Source: Bartonella massiliensis
GTDB lineage: Bacteria; Pseudomonadota; Alphaproteobacteria; Rhizobiales; Rhizobiaceae
NCBI RefSeq assembly: GCF_902150025.1
Contig: NZ_CABFVS010000026.1
Coordinates: forward strand, 1 to 64,000
Direction: 5' to 3'
Length of the DNA stretch: 64,000 bases
Positions 8,196-20,159 of the stretch are shown here, in pieces. How positions within the stretch are numbered: the stretch's first letter is position 1; each line of letters starts with the position of its first letter. Below the pieces are notes generated by a model, which worked only from the letters and a program-made list of their open reading frames with translations, did no database searches and was not told the origin of the DNA. Both the position numbers and the translations under genes were made by a program.

Positions 8196-9605
8196 TTAAA
8201 CAGAATAGTACATATCAAATTCAATAGGATGGGGTGTTGTTTCATAGCGTAAAACTTCTTGCATCTTTACTTGGATGAAAGAATTGATCTGGTCATCATC
8301 AAAAACATCGCCAGCTTTTAGAAAGCTACGATCTTTGTCGAGTGCTTCAAGTGCTTCACGCAAACTTCCTGAAACGGTAGGGATTTCTTTGAGTTCTTTT
8401 AAAGGAAGATCATAAAGATCTTTATCCATAGCATGTCCAGGATGAATTTTGTTTTTGATGCCATCAAGACCAGCCATTAAGAGGGCGGCAAATGCTAAGT
8501 AGGGATTTGCTGTTGGGTCTGGAAAACGCACTTCTACCCGCTTTGAGTTTGGTGAAGAACTCATTGGAATACGGCAAGATGCAGAACGATTACGTGCCGA
8601 ATAGGCAAGAAGGACAGGTGCTTCATAACCAGGAACCAAACGCTTATAGGAGTTTGTGGATGGATTGGTGAAGGCGTTAATTGCTTTTGCGTGCTTAATA
8701 ACACCACCGATAAAAAATAAACAGATTTCAGAGAGTCCGGCATATTCATTTCCTGCAAAAATGGGTTTACCATCTTTCCAAATGGACATATGAACATGCA
8801 TGCCAGAGCCGTTATCACCAAAAACTGGTTTGGGCATGAAGGTTGCGGTTTTCCCATAACTATTTGCTATTTGATGGACGACATATTTAAAAATTTGCAT
8901 CTTATCAGCTTCGCGAACAAGCGTATCAAAACGAATACCCAACTCATGCTGACCTGCTGCGACTTCATGATGATGTTTTTCGACCTGTACGCCCATATCT
9001 TTGAGTGCTGAGAGCATTTCAGAACGCATATCTTGGCAAGAATCAATTGGCGGAACAGGAAGGTAACCACCCTTCATTCGTGGGCGGTGCCCCAGATTGC
9101 CTGTTTCATATTCTGTATCATCATTGGAGGGAAGTTCACTTGAATCGAGTTTAAATCCTGTATTGTAAGGATCTGTTTTATAGCGCACATCATCAAAGAT
9201 AAAAAATTCTGCTTCTGGACCTACATTGATTGTATCTCCAATGCCTAAAGATTTCATATAAACCTCAGCTCTTTTGGCGATGGAACGAGGATCTCTACGG
9301 TAAAATTCACCAGAGACAGGGTCCAGTACGTCACAAAATATGACCAAAGTAGATTGAGCAAAAAAAGGATCAATATGTGCTGTTTTAGGATCGGGCATTA
9401 AAACCATGTCAGATTCATTAATTGTTTTCCAACCTGCAATTGAAGAACCATCAAACATAACACCATCATTAAAGGTATCTTCGCTAATTTCTGCGATATC
9501 CATTGTAACGTGATGCAATTTTCCTCGTGGATCCGTAAAACGTAAATCAACAAAACGGATTTCGTTGTCTGCAATCTGTTTGATAATATCTGATGCGGTT
9601 GTCAT
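8196..9605 (-). CDS. glnA: Glutamine synthetase type I
   Basis: 469 residues from ATG 9605; an in-frame TTG at 9611 is less likely because AAGGA precedes the ATG at normal distance. The enzyme joins ammonia to glutamate with ATP. Visible blocks are the N-terminal beta-grasp ([15 protein letters not shown]), [10 protein letters not shown], the glutamate/metal region [23 protein letters not shown] and the [17 protein letters not shown] signature. DKDLYDLP near the C-terminus contains the tyrosine that GlnE adenylylates in GSI-beta enzymes, so activity is probably controlled by adenylylation via PII. It lies 64 bp downstream of glnB and is likely co-transcribed. Confidence 0.98.
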   Translation of the reverse strand: MTTASDIIKQIADNEIRFVDLRFTDPRGKLHHVTMDIAEISEDTFNDGVMFDGSSIAGWKTINESDMVLMPDPKTAHIDPFFAQSTLVIFCDVLDPVSGEFYRRDPRSIAKRAEVYMKSLGIGDTINVGPEAEFFIFDDVRYKTDPYNTGFKLDSSELPSNDDTEYETGNLGHRPRMKGGYLPVPPIDSCQDMRSEMLSALKDMGVQVEKHHHEVAAGQHELGIRFDTLVREADKMQIFKYVVHQIANSYGKTATFMPKPVFGDNGSGMHVHMSIWKDGKPIFAGNEYAGLSEICLFFIGGVIKHAKAINAFTNPSTNSYKRLVPGYEAPVLLAYSARNRSASCRIPMSSSPNSKRVEVRFPDPTANPYLAFAALLMAGLDGIKNKIHPGHAMDKDLYDLPLKELKEIPTVSGSLREALEALDKDRSFLKAGDVFDDDQINSFIQVKMQEVLRYETTPHPIEFDMYYSV

Positions 9606-9669
9606 ATTCAATTTCCTTAATATGGCGTTGTGGTTGAGGTGGATAAAAAATGTGTTTTTTCGTTATTTA

Positions 9670-10050
<381 letters not shown>

Positions 10051-10054
10051 TCAC

Positions 10055-10082
10055 ATTATATTGACAACTGTAAGATGTCCAA
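10055..10082 (-). promoter_or_regulatory. Likely sigma70 promoter of glnB-glnA
   Basis: On the minus strand TTGGAC (complement of 10077-10082) and TATAAT (10055-10060) are separated by 16 bp, with TATAAT 46 bp before the glnB ATG. No sigma54-type GG-N10-GC element was noticed here. Confidence 0.6.
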
Positions 10083-10739
10083 CAGATACTTTTTGCACAA
10101 AAAGTCGAAAATGATGATACTCTATGCTTTTGAAGAAGCATTTCTTTTGTAGAATAAAGTGAAATACTATTGTTTTTGAAGAAAAAAGCTATAATCCTTG
10201 TAAATAATCAAAATAATAAGAGAGTTTCGTTTTTTTTGTTGAAGAATACATGGGCTTATAAAGATAATTAGATGCTTGTTATATTAAATGGGAAAATCTA
10301 ATAGCGTAAGATTTTTATCATCTTAAGATTTTTTTATTATCAATCAAAAAACAATAGCTTTGTATATCATAAATAATACGGGTGTGTGGATGAAAAACGA
10401 TTAAGAGAGAAACAAAAATTCCCTATAATGAACGTCCTTTCAAATTCAAAGGCTCTGGTAGTGATGGGGATAAGAAAATATTGGTAAATATAATGATAGT
10501 CCTGATTTTTTTCCATCATAAATATAAAGATGTTGGTGTACAATAATAGATGTATCAGACGATCATTTGCAGGTGATGTCATGGAATGGGAGTGGGGGAA
10601 TTGAGAAATGTTTCTTTAACACGTGTCTGGAATTGACAACGCAAATATATTACGCTTGAGGCATTTTGTATTATGTGAGGAGCATGATCTTTATTAAAGA
10701 ATGTGATCAATAAAAGCATGAATGTGCAATCTTTATGAT
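10083..10739. other. Spacer without a supported gene
   Basis: AT-rich DNA upstream of glnB. The open frames here are short and unlike any protein I know. The right-hand edge merges into an integrase relic. Confidence 0.5.
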
Positions 10740-11160
10740 AAGATATTACTGTGGATGCTTTTTATCTTGAATCAATCAAAATCACTGCACGTCATAAAGC
10801 GGGTAGGCCATGTAGGTAAAAACTATACAAGAAGGCGCTAAAAATGCCTCTTATAAACGGTCTTACGTGCCAAGGTTTGATCCACAACATTCTAGGGCTG
10901 GTAAATAATATAATGGTGCTGGCTTGCTTCTCCATAAACGTAAAGATGGGGCAACTCAATGGCTTTTATATTATTCCAGGGGACTTTGTCGTTATACCAT
11001 TCATGGTCGGCGCCGCGTAATGGTCTTTGGGAGCTTGAAGAGATGTTTCTTTAAAACAAGCACGCGAATGTGCAATACGAAAACTAAAACAGCTTATAAA
11101 GCGCTCAATTGCTTTAGTTTTTGTTTCAAAAACGCTGCTATACTGAAATGAGATATTAAT
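10740..11160 (+). pseudogene. Phage-type tyrosine integrase N-terminal relic, copy 1
   Basis: In one frame GAGLLLHKRKDGATQWLLYY and HGRRRVMVFGSL match the N-terminal arm-binding domain of DUF4102-type integrases. After a frameshift near 11040, RDVSLKQARECAIRKLKQLI supplies the expected next block (SL-xxAR-x-x-A). The catalytic domain is missing. At least two indels and several stops make it non-functional. Two other relics of the same gene lie at 20160-20745 and 45930-46510 on the minus strand; all share TTGAATCAATCAAAA-like or TACAAGAA-like stretches and the same order of blocks. No tRNA or attachment repeat was seen beside it. Confidence 0.7.
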
Positions 11161-11236
11161 TGACAGGCAACAATAAAAGTACAGGCTTTGTTCGTATGCT
11201 ATATTTACAAGGTAAGTCTTTCAAGAGTAAATCTTT

Positions 11237-14152
11237 TTAAGCGTTGGAATTGTAGAGAGATTGGCGCCGTAAAGCATCTTTTAGAAATTTTCCCGTATAG
11301 GAAGCGGGAACCTTAATAATGTCTTCTGGGCGCCCAATGGCAACGATTTTACCACCGCGATCTCCACCTTCTGGTCCTAAATCAATAATCCAGTCGGCTG
11401 TTTTGATAACGTCAAGGTTATGTTCAATAATGATGACGGTATTACCTTGATCGACGAGTTTATGCAACACTTCAAGAAGCTTGGAAATATCGTGAAAATG
11501 TAAACCAGTTGTCGGTTCATCCAAAATATAAAGTGTACGTCCCGTTGTTTTTCGTGAAAGTTCTTTTGCAAGTTTTACACGTTGTGCTTCCCCACCAGAA
11601 AGCGTGGTGGCTTGCTGTCCTACTTTTAAGTACCCCAGTCCTACTTTAATAAGAGTTTCCATTTTATGGTGAATAGCGGGAACAGCTTGAAAAAATTCCT
11701 CTGCCTTTTCGATTGTCATATCCAAAATATCGGCGATAGATTGTCCTTTAAATTTTATTTCTAGTGTTTCTCGATTATAGCGTTTTCCTTTACAGACATC
11801 ACAAGTTACATAAACGTCTGGCAAAAAATGCATTTCAATTTTGATGACTCCATCACCTTGACAGGCTTCACAGCGTCCTCCTTTAACATTAAATGAAAAA
11901 CGCCCTGCTTTATAACCACGAGCTTTTGATTCTGGGAGTTCAGCAAACCAGTCACGAATCGGGGTAAAAGCGCCTGTATAGGTTGCGGGGTTAGAGCGTG
12001 GGGTGCGTCCAATGGGAGATTGATTGATATCGATGACTTTATCAAGAAATTCTAATCCTTCAATTTTATCATAGCTGGCAGGGCTGTGATGAGAGCCCAT
12101 GATCTGATGGGATGCTGCTTTGAAAAGCGTTTCAATAAGAAATGTTGATTTTCCTCCTCCAGAAACACCGGTGATGCATGTAAAGGTTCCAAGAGGAATG
12201 TTTGCACTGATATTTTTAAGGTTATTGCCCTTAGCGCCAATGACTTTAAGGATTTTCGATTTTGATATTTTGCGTCGTTCTGTTGGCATTCTAACAGCCA
12301 TTTTTCCTGAAAGATATTGGCCTGTGAGAGAGGCTGGATTCTCTAAAATTTCTTGTGGTGTCCCTTGCGCTATGATTTCACCCCCATGAACGCCTGCAGC
12401 AGGGCCCATATCGACAACATGGTCTGCTGTGAGAATAGCATCTTCATCATGTTCAATGACAATGACTGTATTACCAAGATCGCGCAAATAGCGTAGCATT
12501 TCCAAAAGCCGTTCATTATCACGTTGATGTAGACCGATAGAGGGTTCGTCTAAAATATAGAGAACGCCTGTAAGACCAGAACCAATCTGGGAAGCTAACC
12601 GAATGCGTTGGCTTTCTCCCCCCGAAAGGGTCCCTGAGCTTCGAGATAAGGTAAGATATTCCAATCCCACATGATTTAAAAAAGCTAAGCGTTCACGAAT
12701 TTCTTTTAAAATACGTATGGCGATATTACGTTGTTTTTCTGTGAGATATTGATGGATATTGGCAAACCAATCATCTGCTTTGAGAATAGAAAGGTCTGAT
12801 ATTTGCCCAATATGCATTCCGTGAATTTTGACAGCAAGTGCCTCTGGTTTTAAACGATAACCGTGACAGGCTGGGCAAGGTGAGGAAGACATATAACGCT
12901 CAATTTCTTCACGCGACCAAGCAGAATCGGTTTCTTTCCAGCGCCTCTCCATATTAGGGATGATTCCTTCAAAAGGTTGCGTTATTTTATGCGAACCAGA
13001 ATTATTTTTGTAGATAAAAGAGATTTCATTTCCTTTTGTACCGTAGAGAATAGCTTGTTGTGCTTCATTAGAGAGTTTACACCATTGATCTGTGAGTTTG
13101 AAACCGTAAGCTTTTCCTAATGCTTCTAAAGTTTGGCTATAATAAAGTGAATCTGATTTAGCCCAAGGCGCAATGGCTCCGCCTTTTAAGGTGAGATTTT
13201 TATTGGGCACAATTTTTATTGGATCCATTGCCTTTTTGATGCCCAATCCATCACAAAGAGGACAAGCTCCAAAAGGATTATTAAATGAAAAAAGACGTGG
13301 TTCAATTTCAGGGATAGAGAAACCTGATACAGGGCAGGAAAATTTTTCTGAAAAAAGAAGCCGTTTGTGTGTGTCATTTTTGGACTTATGAGCAGATTCT
13401 TTTGCCGTTTCTTTTTGCGCCAAGGGTTGGTCTGCCATTTCAGCAATGGCAAGTCCATTGGCTAGCTGTAAACAGGTTTCTATACTATCAGCCAAGCGAG
13501 AGGTGATATCTTTCTGTACAACAATGCGGTCTACCACAACATCGATGTCATGTTTATATTTTTTATCAAGAGGCGGAATATCAGGGATTTCATAGAATTT
13601 TCCATCAACTTTAGTGCGTTGAAACCCCTTTTTTACAAGTTCTGTTAGCTCTTTTTTATATTCTCCTTTTCGATCCCGTACTAAGGGAGCCATAATAAAA
13701 ATTCGTGTTCCTTCAGGTAAGGCCATAATTTGATCAACCATTTGGCTTACCGTTTGGCTTTCAATAGGAAGTCCTGTCGCAGGAGAATGAGGAATACCAA
13801 TACGGGCAAAGAGAAGGCGCATATAGTCGTGGATCTCAGTAACGGTACCGACTGTTGAGCGAGGATTGCGGCTAGTTGTCTTTTGTTCAATGGAGATAGC
13901 AGGCGAAAGGCCGTCAATACGGTCAACATCTGGTTTTTGCATCACTTCGAGAAATTGACGTGCATAAGCCGAAAGGCTTTCGACATAACGGCGTTGTCCT
14001 TCAGCATAAATCGTATCAAAAGCTAAGGATGATTTACCTGACCCCGAAAGTCCAGTGATAACAATGAGTTTATCACGAGGGAGATCGAGATCAATATTTT
14101 TGAGGTTATGCTCACGTGCACCGCGAATGGAGATATATTTTTGATGAGTCAT
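11237..14152 (-). CDS. uvrA: Excinuclease ABC subunit A
   Basis: 971 residues from ATG 14152 ([20 protein letters not shown]), chosen because AAGGAT lies just upstream; an ORF extension to 14176 adds eight residues. UvrA scans DNA for bulky lesions and loads UvrB in nucleotide excision repair. Two ABC modules are visible: Walker [17 protein letters not shown] and [13 protein letters not shown], signatures [15 protein letters not shown] and [14 protein letters not shown], and Walker [12 protein letters not shown] and [11 protein letters not shown]. Zinc modules CPLCDGLG and CEACQGDG...CDVCKGKR are present. It is divergent from ssb, the classic arrangement. No GTTC-N7-GTTC LexA site was found in the shared spacer. 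Confidence 0.98.
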   Translation of the reverse strand: MTHQKYISIRGAREHNLKNIDLDLPRDKLIVITGLSGSGKSSLAFDTIYAEGQRRYVESLSAYARQFLEVMQKPDVDRIDGLSPAISIEQKTTSRNPRSTVGTVTEIHDYMRLLFARIGIPHSPATGLPIESQTVSQMVDQIMALPEGTRIFIMAPLVRDRKGEYKKELTELVKKGFQRTKVDGKFYEIPDIPPLDKKYKHDIDVVVDRIVVQKDITSRLADSIETCLQLANGLAIAEMADQPLAQKETAKESAHKSKNDTHKRLLFSEKFSCPVSGFSIPEIEPRLFSFNNPFGACPLCDGLGIKKAMDPIKIVPNKNLTLKGGAIAPWAKSDSLYYSQTLEALGKAYGFKLTDQWCKLSNEAQQAILYGTKGNEISFIYKNNSGSHKITQPFEGIIPNMERRWKETDSAWSREEIERYMSSSPCPACHGYRLKPEALAVKIHGMHIGQISDLSILKADDWFANIHQYLTEKQRNIAIRILKEIRERLAFLNHVGLEYLTLSRSSGTLSGGESQRIRLASQIGSGLTGVLYILDEPSIGLHQRDNERLLEMLRYLRDLGNTVIVIEHDEDAILTADHVVDMGPAAGVHGGEIIAQGTPQEILENPASLTGQYLSGKMAVRMPTERRKISKSKILKVIGAKGNNLKNISANIPLGTFTCITGVSGGGKSTFLIETLFKAASHQIMGSHHSPASYDKIEGLEFLDKVIDINQSPIGRTPRSNPATYTGAFTPIRDWFAELPESKARGYKAGRFSFNVKGGRCEACQGDGVIKIEMHFLPDVYVTCDVCKGKRYNRETLEIKFKGQSIADILDMTIEKAEEFFQAVPAIHHKMETLIKVGLGYLKVGQQATTLSGGEAQRVKLAKELSRKTTGRTLYILDEPTTGLHFHDISKLLEVLHKLVDQGNTVIIIEHNLDVIKTADWIIDLGPEGGDRGGKIVAIGRPEDIIKVPASYTGKFLKDALRRQSLYNSNA

Positions 14153-14485
14153 ATTTATCCTTGGCATATGTGACAAAAATTGAGCCTCTAAACTGGAATA
14201 AAACTGTTTTTTTTAAATTACAATGTGTTTAACTGCTTTAACGCAGAAAGAAGGTATAAGTTTTGTAAAAAGAAAAATACAAATGAGCAGCTTTTTATTC
14301 TCTACTGAAGGAATAAACTATGCGTTGTTATAATATTTTGTTATAATTATACGGAATACAATATTGGGAAAGGATAGCAATATCCATATTGAAGGTCAAT
14401 GACAGACGTGCAAATTGAAGGTCAAGATGGTTATAACTGTTATATAACAGACTATTTTACGAATTAAAATTTTGGAGTTTATGCG
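14153..14485. promoter_or_regulatory. uvrA-ssb divergent control region with direct repeats and a palindrome
   Basis: This 333-bp spacer must hold both promoters. Two perfect 12-bp direct repeats, ATTGAAGGTCAA, lie at 14388-14399 and 14414-14425, 26 bp start to start. A perfect 14-bp palindrome, CTGTTATATAACAG, lies at 14437-14450, 35 bp before the ssb ATG. The spacing suggests a factor binding successive faces of the helix about 2.5 turns apart. The sites are seen; a regulatory role is inference. The alphaproteobacterial SOS box GTTC-N7-GTTC was looked for and not found. Confidence 0.45.
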
Positions 14486-14992
14486 ATGGCTGGTAGCCTT
14501 AATAAAGTTATTTTGATTGGTAACCTCGGGGCGGATCCTGAAATCCGCCGTTTGAATTCAGGAGATCAAGTGGCAAATTTGCGTATTGCTACTTCGGAAA
14601 GTTGGCGTGATCGCAGTACAAATGAGCGAAAAGAACGCACTGAGTGGCATAATATTGTTATTTTTAATGAAAACCTTGTCAAAGTTGCAGAGCAATATTT
14701 AAAAAAAGGCAGCAAAATTTATATTGAGGGGCAGTTACAGACACGAAAGTGGCAAGATCAAAATGGCAATGATCGTTATACAACAGAGATTGTTTTGCAA
14801 AAATATCGTGGTGAATTACAAATGCTTGATGGGCGTGGCGGAGCGAGTGGGGAGCAGGGAGCAAATCAAGGGGGGAGTTACAGTGGTGGTTTTGCAGATA
14901 GTAGCTCAAATCAGAGAAATACTTTTGGTCAAAATAATAACCAAGTGGGAGAAAGTTTTTCTCATAAATTAGATGATGATGTGCCTTTCTAA
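14486..14992 (+). CDS. ssb: Single-stranded DNA-binding protein
   Basis: 168 residues. The OB fold covers about residues 1-112 ([51 protein letters not shown]). A Gly/Gln/Asn/Ser-rich flexible linker follows, then the acidic tip DDDVPF that binds repair and replication partners; Val replaces the more usual Ile. It coats ssDNA as a tetramer during replication, recombination and repair. GGAG lies 8 nt before ATG 14486. It is divergent from uvrA, with notable repeats in the shared spacer. Confidence 0.97.
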   Translation: MAGSLNKVILIGNLGADPEIRRLNSGDQVANLRIATSESWRDRSTNERKERTEWHNIVIFNENLVKVAEQYLKKGSKIYIEGQLQTRKWQDQNGNDRYTTEIVLQKYRGELQMLDGRGGASGEQGANQGGSYSGGFADSSSNQRNTFGQNNNQVGESFSHKLDDDVPF

Positions 14993-15246
14993 GAGCCTTT
15001 AAATTACAGTATTACGATTTCTTTATGGTTTGTTTGTTTCAGATTTTTAGAAGTTTAGCAAAGTGAAAACTATTCATTAGAAAACTATTCATTATTGGTA
15101 ATTTTTAATAGAAATTAATAACATCTTGAAAAATATTGTTAAATTCCTCCTTTGTTGTGGGAGAGAAATTAGCATTTTAATGTGTTTTTCGATATAAACA
15201 AAGTCAAATGATTCTTTAATGATTCTTTTTTGAAAGTTTTGAAATT

Positions 15247-18027
15247 GTGACCGATTTTATTCCACAGCCAGAACGTGATGTGCTGACCGGTATTGAACCA
15301 ATCAGTATTATTGATGAAATGCAACGCTCTTATCTCGATTATGCGATGAGCGTAATTGTCTCGCGTGCACTCCCTGATGTCCGTGATGGTCTTAAACCTG
15401 TTCATCGACGTATCCTTCATGCTATGAATGAAATGGGGCTTGTTTTTAATAAGTCCTATCGTAAATCTGCTGGTGTTGTTGGGGAGGTTATGGGAAAATT
15501 CCATCCCCATGGTGATGCTTCAATTTATGATGCCTTGGTGCGTATGGCGCAGGACTTTTCTTTGAGAAATCCATTAATTGATGGTCAGGGGAACTTTGGT
15601 TCCGTTGACGGTGATCCGCCTGCGGCAATGCGCTATACGGAGTGTCGTTTAGAAAAAGTTTCAGAAGCGCTTTTGGCTGATATTGATAAAGACACGGTTG
15701 ATTTTCAGGATAATTATGATGGGCGTGAACGTGAACCGGTTGTCTTACCAGCCCGTTTCCCTAATCTTTTGGTTAACGGATCAGGGGGGATTGCAGTGGG
15801 AATGGCAACCAATATTCCACCCCATAATCTTGGTGAAGTTGTGGATGGCTGTATCGCTCTGATTGATAATCCTGCTATCACACTTGATCAAATCATTGAA
15901 ATTATTCCTGGTCCAGACTTTCCTACAGGGGGGATTATCCTCGGCCATTCTGGTGTCCGTTCAGCTTATGAAATAGGGCGTGGCTCAATTATTATGCGTG
16001 CTAAAGTTGATATTGAAGAAATTCGCAATGGCCGCCAGGCAATCATTGTGAGTGAAATTCCTTATCAAGTTAATAAGGCAACGATGATTGAGAAAATGGC
16101 CGAATTGGTGCGGGATAAACGCATTGAGGGAATCTCTGATTTGCGTGACGAATCTGATCGTGATGGATATCGTGTCGTTATTGAGTTGAAGAAGGATGTT
16201 GTTGCGGAAGTTGTGTTAAACCAATTATATCGTTATACGCCGCTGCAAACTTCTTTTGGTTGTAATATGGTTGCATTGAACGGGGGAAAACCTGAACAAA
16301 TGACGTTGCTTGATATGCTTCGTGCATTTGTTGCTTTTCGGGAAGAGGTTGTTAGTCGGCGCACAAAATATCTTTTGCGTAAGGCACGTGAACGGGCCCA
16401 TGTTTTGGTGGGGCTTGCCCTTGCAGTTGCCAATATTGATGAAATCATAGCGCTTATTCGCAACGCTCCTGATCCACAAACAGCACGTACACAATTAATG
16501 GAGCGACGCTGGCCAGCGATGGATGTTGCGCCTTTGATTAGACTTATTGATGATCCTCGTCATATTATTCATGAGGATGGTACTTATAATCTCTCTGAAG
16601 AACAAGCACGTGCTATTTTAGAATTGCGTTTGCAGCGGTTAACAGCCCTTGGGCGTGATGAAATTGCTGATGAATTGAATAAAATTGGCGTGGATATTGC
16701 TGACTATCTTGATATCTTGGCATCGCGTGTACGTATACTGCGTATTGTTAAGGACGAATTGAGTGCTCTTCGTGAGGAATTTGCGACGCCACGACGGACC
16801 GTATTTGGTTTTGGTAGCGCTGAGATGGAGAGTGAAGATCTGATCGCGCCAGAGGATATGGTGGTAACGGTGAGCCATAGTGGCTATATTAAGCGCGTCC
16901 CTCTTAATACCTATCGTGCACAGCGTCGTGGCGGTAAAGGACGTTCTGGTATGTCCACGAAGGATGAGGATTTTGTAACGCGGCTGTTTGTCGCTAATAC
17001 GCATACGCCAGTTCTTTTCTTTTCATCACGTGGGATTGTTTATAAAGAAAAAGTTTGGCGACTACCGTTAGGGACACCGCAATCGCGTGGGCGGGCTTTG
17101 ATCAATATGCTTCCCTTACAGCAAGGTGAACGTATTACAACGATTATGCCTTTACCGGAAGATGAAGCAAGCTGGAGTGCATTGGATGTCATGTTTGCGA
17201 CAACACGTGGAACTGTGCGTCGTAATAAGTTATCAGATTTCGTTCAGGTTAATCGTAATGGTAAAATTGCCATGAAACTTGATGAAGAAGATGAAATTCT
17301 TTCTGTTGAAACCTGTACAGAACATGATGATGTCGTTCTCACAACAGCAAATGGGCAATGTATCCGTTTTCCTGTTGTGGGTGTTCGTGTTTTTGCAGGG
17401 CGTAATTCTGTGGGTGTTCGTGGTATCAATTTGGCGAAAGGCGATAAAGTCATTTCAATGACAATCTTAGAGCATGTTGAGGCGACGTCTATTGAGCGTT
17501 CTGCATATATTAAACGTGTGATGAATGAACGGCGTGCTGCTGGTGCGGATGCTGATATTGAAGATATTGTCACTTTTGATGAAGAAGATGGGGGTATTGA
17601 AACAGAGTTAACAGATGAACGTTATGCAGAACTCCATGCACGCGAACAAATGCTTTTGACAGTGAGTGAGTTTGGTTATGGTAAACGCTCTTCTTCCTAT
17701 GAATTCCGAATTTCGGGACGTGGGGGAAAAGGAATTCGTGCAACAGATCCATCTAAAACAGCTGAAATTGGTAAATTAGTAGCGGCTTTTCCAGTGAAGG
17801 CGCAAGATCAAATTATGTTGGTCTCAGATGGGGGACAACTTATTCGCGTCCCTGTTGAGGAAATTCGCACCGCTGGTCGTTCAACGAAGGGGGTGACGAT
17901 TTTTAATACAGCTGAAGGTGAAAGAGTTGTATCGGTTGAGCGTATTTCTGAACCTGAAGATGATACGCGTTCATTAGAAGATGAAGGTGAGAATTCTGAT
18001 ACAGTTGATATGAGTGAAGAAAAATAA
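15247..18027 (+). CDS. gyrA: DNA gyrase subunit A
   Basis: 926 residues from GTG 15247 (no nearby in-frame ATG fits better). With GyrB it introduces negative supercoils. The breakage-reunion domain holds [20 protein letters not shown] and the active-site Tyr130 in AAMRYTE. The quinolone pocket reads [10 protein letters not shown]: residue 91 is Ala (codon GCT, 15517-15519) where E. coli has Ser83, and Asp95 matches E. coli Asp87. The C-terminal beta-pinwheel carries a GyrA box (QRRGGKGR) and ends in an acidic tail. coaD follows after 24 bp in the operon gyrA-coaD-ppi-ppi. Confidence 0.99.
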   Translation: MTDFIPQPERDVLTGIEPISIIDEMQRSYLDYAMSVIVSRALPDVRDGLKPVHRRILHAMNEMGLVFNKSYRKSAGVVGEVMGKFHPHGDASIYDALVRMAQDFSLRNPLIDGQGNFGSVDGDPPAAMRYTECRLEKVSEALLADIDKDTVDFQDNYDGREREPVVLPARFPNLLVNGSGGIAVGMATNIPPHNLGEVVDGCIALIDNPAITLDQIIEIIPGPDFPTGGIILGHSGVRSAYEIGRGSIIMRAKVDIEEIRNGRQAIIVSEIPYQVNKATMIEKMAELVRDKRIEGISDLRDESDRDGYRVVIELKKDVVAEVVLNQLYRYTPLQTSFGCNMVALNGGKPEQMTLLDMLRAFVAFREEVVSRRTKYLLRKARERAHVLVGLALAVANIDEIIALIRNAPDPQTARTQLMERRWPAMDVAPLIRLIDDPRHIIHEDGTYNLSEEQARAILELRLQRLTALGRDEIADELNKIGVDIADYLDILASRVRILRIVKDELSALREEFATPRRTVFGFGSAEMESEDLIAPEDMVVTVSHSGYIKRVPLNTYRAQRRGGKGRSGMSTKDEDFVTRLFVANTHTPVLFFSSRGIVYKEKVWRLPLGTPQSRGRALINMLPLQQGERITTIMPLPEDEASWSALDVMFATTRGTVRRNKLSDFVQVNRNGKIAMKLDEEDEILSVETCTEHDDVVLTTANGQCIRFPVVGVRVFAGRNSVGVRGINLAKGDKVISMTILEHVEATSIERSAYIKRVMNERRAAGADADIEDIVTFDEEDGGIETELTDERYAELHAREQMLLTVSEFGYGKRSSSYEFRISGRGGKGIRATDPSKTAEIGKLVAAFPVKAQDQIMLVSDGGQLIRVPVEEIRTAGRSTKGVTIFNTAEGERVVSVERISEPEDDTRSLEDEGENSDTVDMSEEK

Positions 18028-18051
18028 TTTTGAAGAGAATGGAGTGGAATC

Positions 18052-18558
18052 ATGAAAGTTGCTCTTTACGCAGGTTCCTTTGATCCTCTTACAAACGGTC
18101 ATCTTGATGTTTTAAAAGGGTGTTTTGTGTTAGCTGATAAGGTGATTATCGCTGTAGGTATACAGCCTAACAAAAAAACACTCTTTAGCTTTGAAGAGCG
18201 CGTTGGTTTTATTACACAGGTAGCGAACGATTTTTTTGGTGCCGATTCTGATCGGTTGCAGGTGCTTTCATTTAATAATCTTCTCATTGAAAAAGCGCGT
18301 GAAGTTGGCGCTTCATTTCTCGTTCGTGGGTTGCGAGATGGTACTGATCTTGATTATGAAATGCAAATGGCAGGGATGAATGGCATTATGGCCCCTGAAT
18401 TACAAACTGTTTTTTTGCCGGCAAGTGTTTCTGGACGTGCGATAACGTCTACATTGGTCCGTCAAATTGCCTCTATGGGAGGAGATGTGACACCATTTGT
18501 GCCGCCCAATATTGCACAAGCTTTACGTTTGAAATTCCAGTCTTTTAGGAGTGAATAA
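18052..18558 (+). CDS. coaD: Phosphopantetheine adenylyltransferase
   Basis: 168 residues, usual family length. It transfers AMP from ATP to 4-phosphopantetheine, the penultimate step of CoA synthesis. [16 protein letters not shown] holds the T/HxGH nucleotide-binding motif, [14 protein letters not shown] is the substrate loop, and [14 protein letters not shown] is the ISST-R-like motif near the C-terminus. It lies 24 bp after gyrA with GGAG before the ATG, and 2 bp before the first cyclophilin gene, so it is in the same operon. Confidence 0.97.
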   Translation: MKVALYAGSFDPLTNGHLDVLKGCFVLADKVIIAVGIQPNKKTLFSFEERVGFITQVANDFFGADSDRLQVLSFNNLLIEKAREVGASFLVRGLRDGTDLDYEMQMAGMNGIMAPELQTVFLPASVSGRAITSTLVRQIASMGGDVTPFVPPNIAQALRLKFQSFRSE

Positions 18559-18560
18559 TT

Positions 18561-19163
18561 TTGTCTCGTAGATTCTTTGCTATTTTGATATGTGTTTTTT
18601 GCTTTTTTTCATTACACGCTGTTGCTGATGATTCTAACTCAGTAAACCTAGCAAGTAATGCAAGTTTGCTTGTTTTATCTCTCAAAGACGGTGATGTTAT
18701 TATTCGTCTGCGTCCTGATTTGGCACCAAAGCATGTTGCACAAATTAAAAAACTAACAGAAGAGGGGGCTTATAATAATGTTGTGTTTCATCGCGTTATT
18801 CCTGGCTTTATGGCACAAACTGGTGATGTAAAGTTTGGAAAAAAAGGAAATAGAGATTTTGATCTGAAACGCGTTGGTATGGGAGGCTCAAATTATCCCA
18901 ATATACCGGCTGAGTTTTCAAAACAGCCGTTTAAGCGCGGTACTGTCGGGATGGCGCGGTCACAAGATCCAGATTCCGCAAATTCTCAATTCTTCATTTG
19001 TTTTGATGATGCTGCTTTTTTAAATGGTCAGTATACAGTTGTTGGGGAGGTTATAAAGGGAATGGATGTTGTTGATAAAATTAAAAAAGGGGCCACAAGT
19101 AATAATGGATCTGTAACAAATCCTGATGTTATTCGTGCTGCTACTTTAGAAGTTGAGAAATAA
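18561..19163 (+). CDS. Exported cyclophilin peptidyl-prolyl isomerase
   Basis: 200 residues from TTG 18561. A signal peptide (RRFFAILICVFCFFSLHAVA) precedes the cyclophilin domain, so it should work in the periplasm. VFHRVIPGFMAQTGDVKFG carries the catalytic Arg and the Phe-x-x-Gln core; FKRGTVGMARSQDPDSANSQ and FFICFDDA complete the active-site groove. The loop insertion NRDFDLKRVGMGGSNYP is typical of rhizobial PpiA-type proteins. The rare TTG start and 2-bp gap from coaD imply translational coupling. Confidence 0.92.
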   Translation: MSRRFFAILICVFCFFSLHAVADDSNSVNLASNASLLVLSLKDGDVIIRLRPDLAPKHVAQIKKLTEEGAYNNVVFHRVIPGFMAQTGDVKFGKKGNRDFDLKRVGMGGSNYPNIPAEFSKQPFKRGTVGMARSQDPDSANSQFFICFDDAAFLNGQYTVVGEVIKGMDVVDKIKKGATSNNGSVTNPDVIRAATLEVEK

Positions 19164-19181
19164 ATCAAAGGAGTTTTCCAT

Positions 19182-19694
19182 ATGGCTGAGAATAAAAATC
19201 CAGAGAATACTTTAATTCTTGAAACAACGAAGGGCAGAGTTGTTATTGAGCTTTTTGCTGACTTAGCGCCTCATCATGTGACACGTATTAAAGAGCTTGT
19301 CCGTGAAGGTGCTTATGATAATGTTATTTTTCATCGTGTTATTGATGGTTTTATGGCGCAGACTGGTGATGTGCAATTTGGAAAGAAGGATGGTAAAAAA
19401 TTTAATTTATCACGTGCAGGGACGGGCGGTTCAGAAAAACCAAATTTAACAGCAGAGTTTTCAAATCTTTCTCATAAGCGTGGGACAGTTTCTATGGCTC
19501 GGAGTCAGAATCCAAATTCTGCTAATTCGCAGTTTTTTATTTGTTTTGCAGATGCTCCGTGGCTTGATCGTCAATATTCCATATGGGGGAAGGTTGTTGA
19601 AGGTATGGAAAATGTTGATAAGATTAAACGCGGTGAACCTGTTATCGATCCTGATGTAATTACCAAAGCTGTTATTGCAGCAGATGAACAATAG
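19182..19694 (+). CDS. ppiB: Cytoplasmic cyclophilin peptidyl-prolyl isomerase
   Basis: 170 residues with no signal peptide, so cytosolic. It is a close paralogue of the preceding gene: VIFHRVIDGFMAQTGDVQFG, HKRGTVSMARSQNPNSANSQ and FFICFADAPWLD align block for block, suggesting tandem duplication followed by loss or gain of the export signal. It catalyses cis-trans isomerisation at proline. AAGGAG lies 10 nt before the ATG, 18 bp after the first copy. In related genomes queA and tgt follow; here queA is absent and a 1.4-kb spacer with an integrase relic intervenes. Confidence 0.92.
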   Translation: MAENKNPENTLILETTKGRVVIELFADLAPHHVTRIKELVREGAYDNVIFHRVIDGFMAQTGDVQFGKKDGKKFNLSRAGTGGSEKPNLTAEFSNLSHKRGTVSMARSQNPNSANSQFFICFADAPWLDRQYSIWGKVVEGMENVDKIKRGEPVIDPDVITKAVIAADEQ

Positions 19695-19794
19695 CATAAA
19701 TCATATGTATTTCAATTGTAGGTTGCTAAAAGGAAATACTCTTTTCTGATCAATAAGGGCATGCGAGACTTTTTTATAGTATCATGCTTTCCTT

Positions 19795-20007
19795 TCATAT
19801 ATTCGATCCAAGAATTGTCTCTATATTTCCTTCAATTTGATTTTCAAGAATATGGCGCCAAGGATTTGTAGGAAAAGCTGCTAGGATAAAAAAACGTAAA
19901 GATAAATTATGTTTTAGGGATGTTGTTTTGCAAAGTTCTTTATAAAAAGCTGCCACTTTTCTTCGATTTATTGCCAGTCTCTTAAATGGTTTTATAATGT
20001 TATTTTT
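19795..20007 (-). pseudogene. Possible gene remnant without a start codon
   Basis: On the minus strand about 70 codons are open between two stops, reading KPFKRLAINRRKVAAFYKEL, then LSLRFFILAAFPTNPW and ending ILENQIEGNIETILGSNI. The composition (Arg/Lys-rich start, WRHILENQIEGN end) looks protein-like, but there is no ATG, GTG or TTG at the head. It may be the C-terminus of a decayed gene. I do not recognise a family. Confidence 0.25.
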
Positions 20008-20159
20008 CTAAAAAAGTACATTCTTTTGTTTCTGTTTGTATATCAGCATCCAATCCTTATGCAGCAAGCATGTTTGCAATACATATTGATACTGGTAAGA
20101 GCTTAGTTGCTCCAGTGTTTGGTGAAAATACGAGCGTATTATTCCTTATTGGCATAATC

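Noticed and set aside
14153-14485. SOS (LexA) box between uvrA and ssb
   Set aside because: No GTTC-N7-GTTC or close variant found on either strand.
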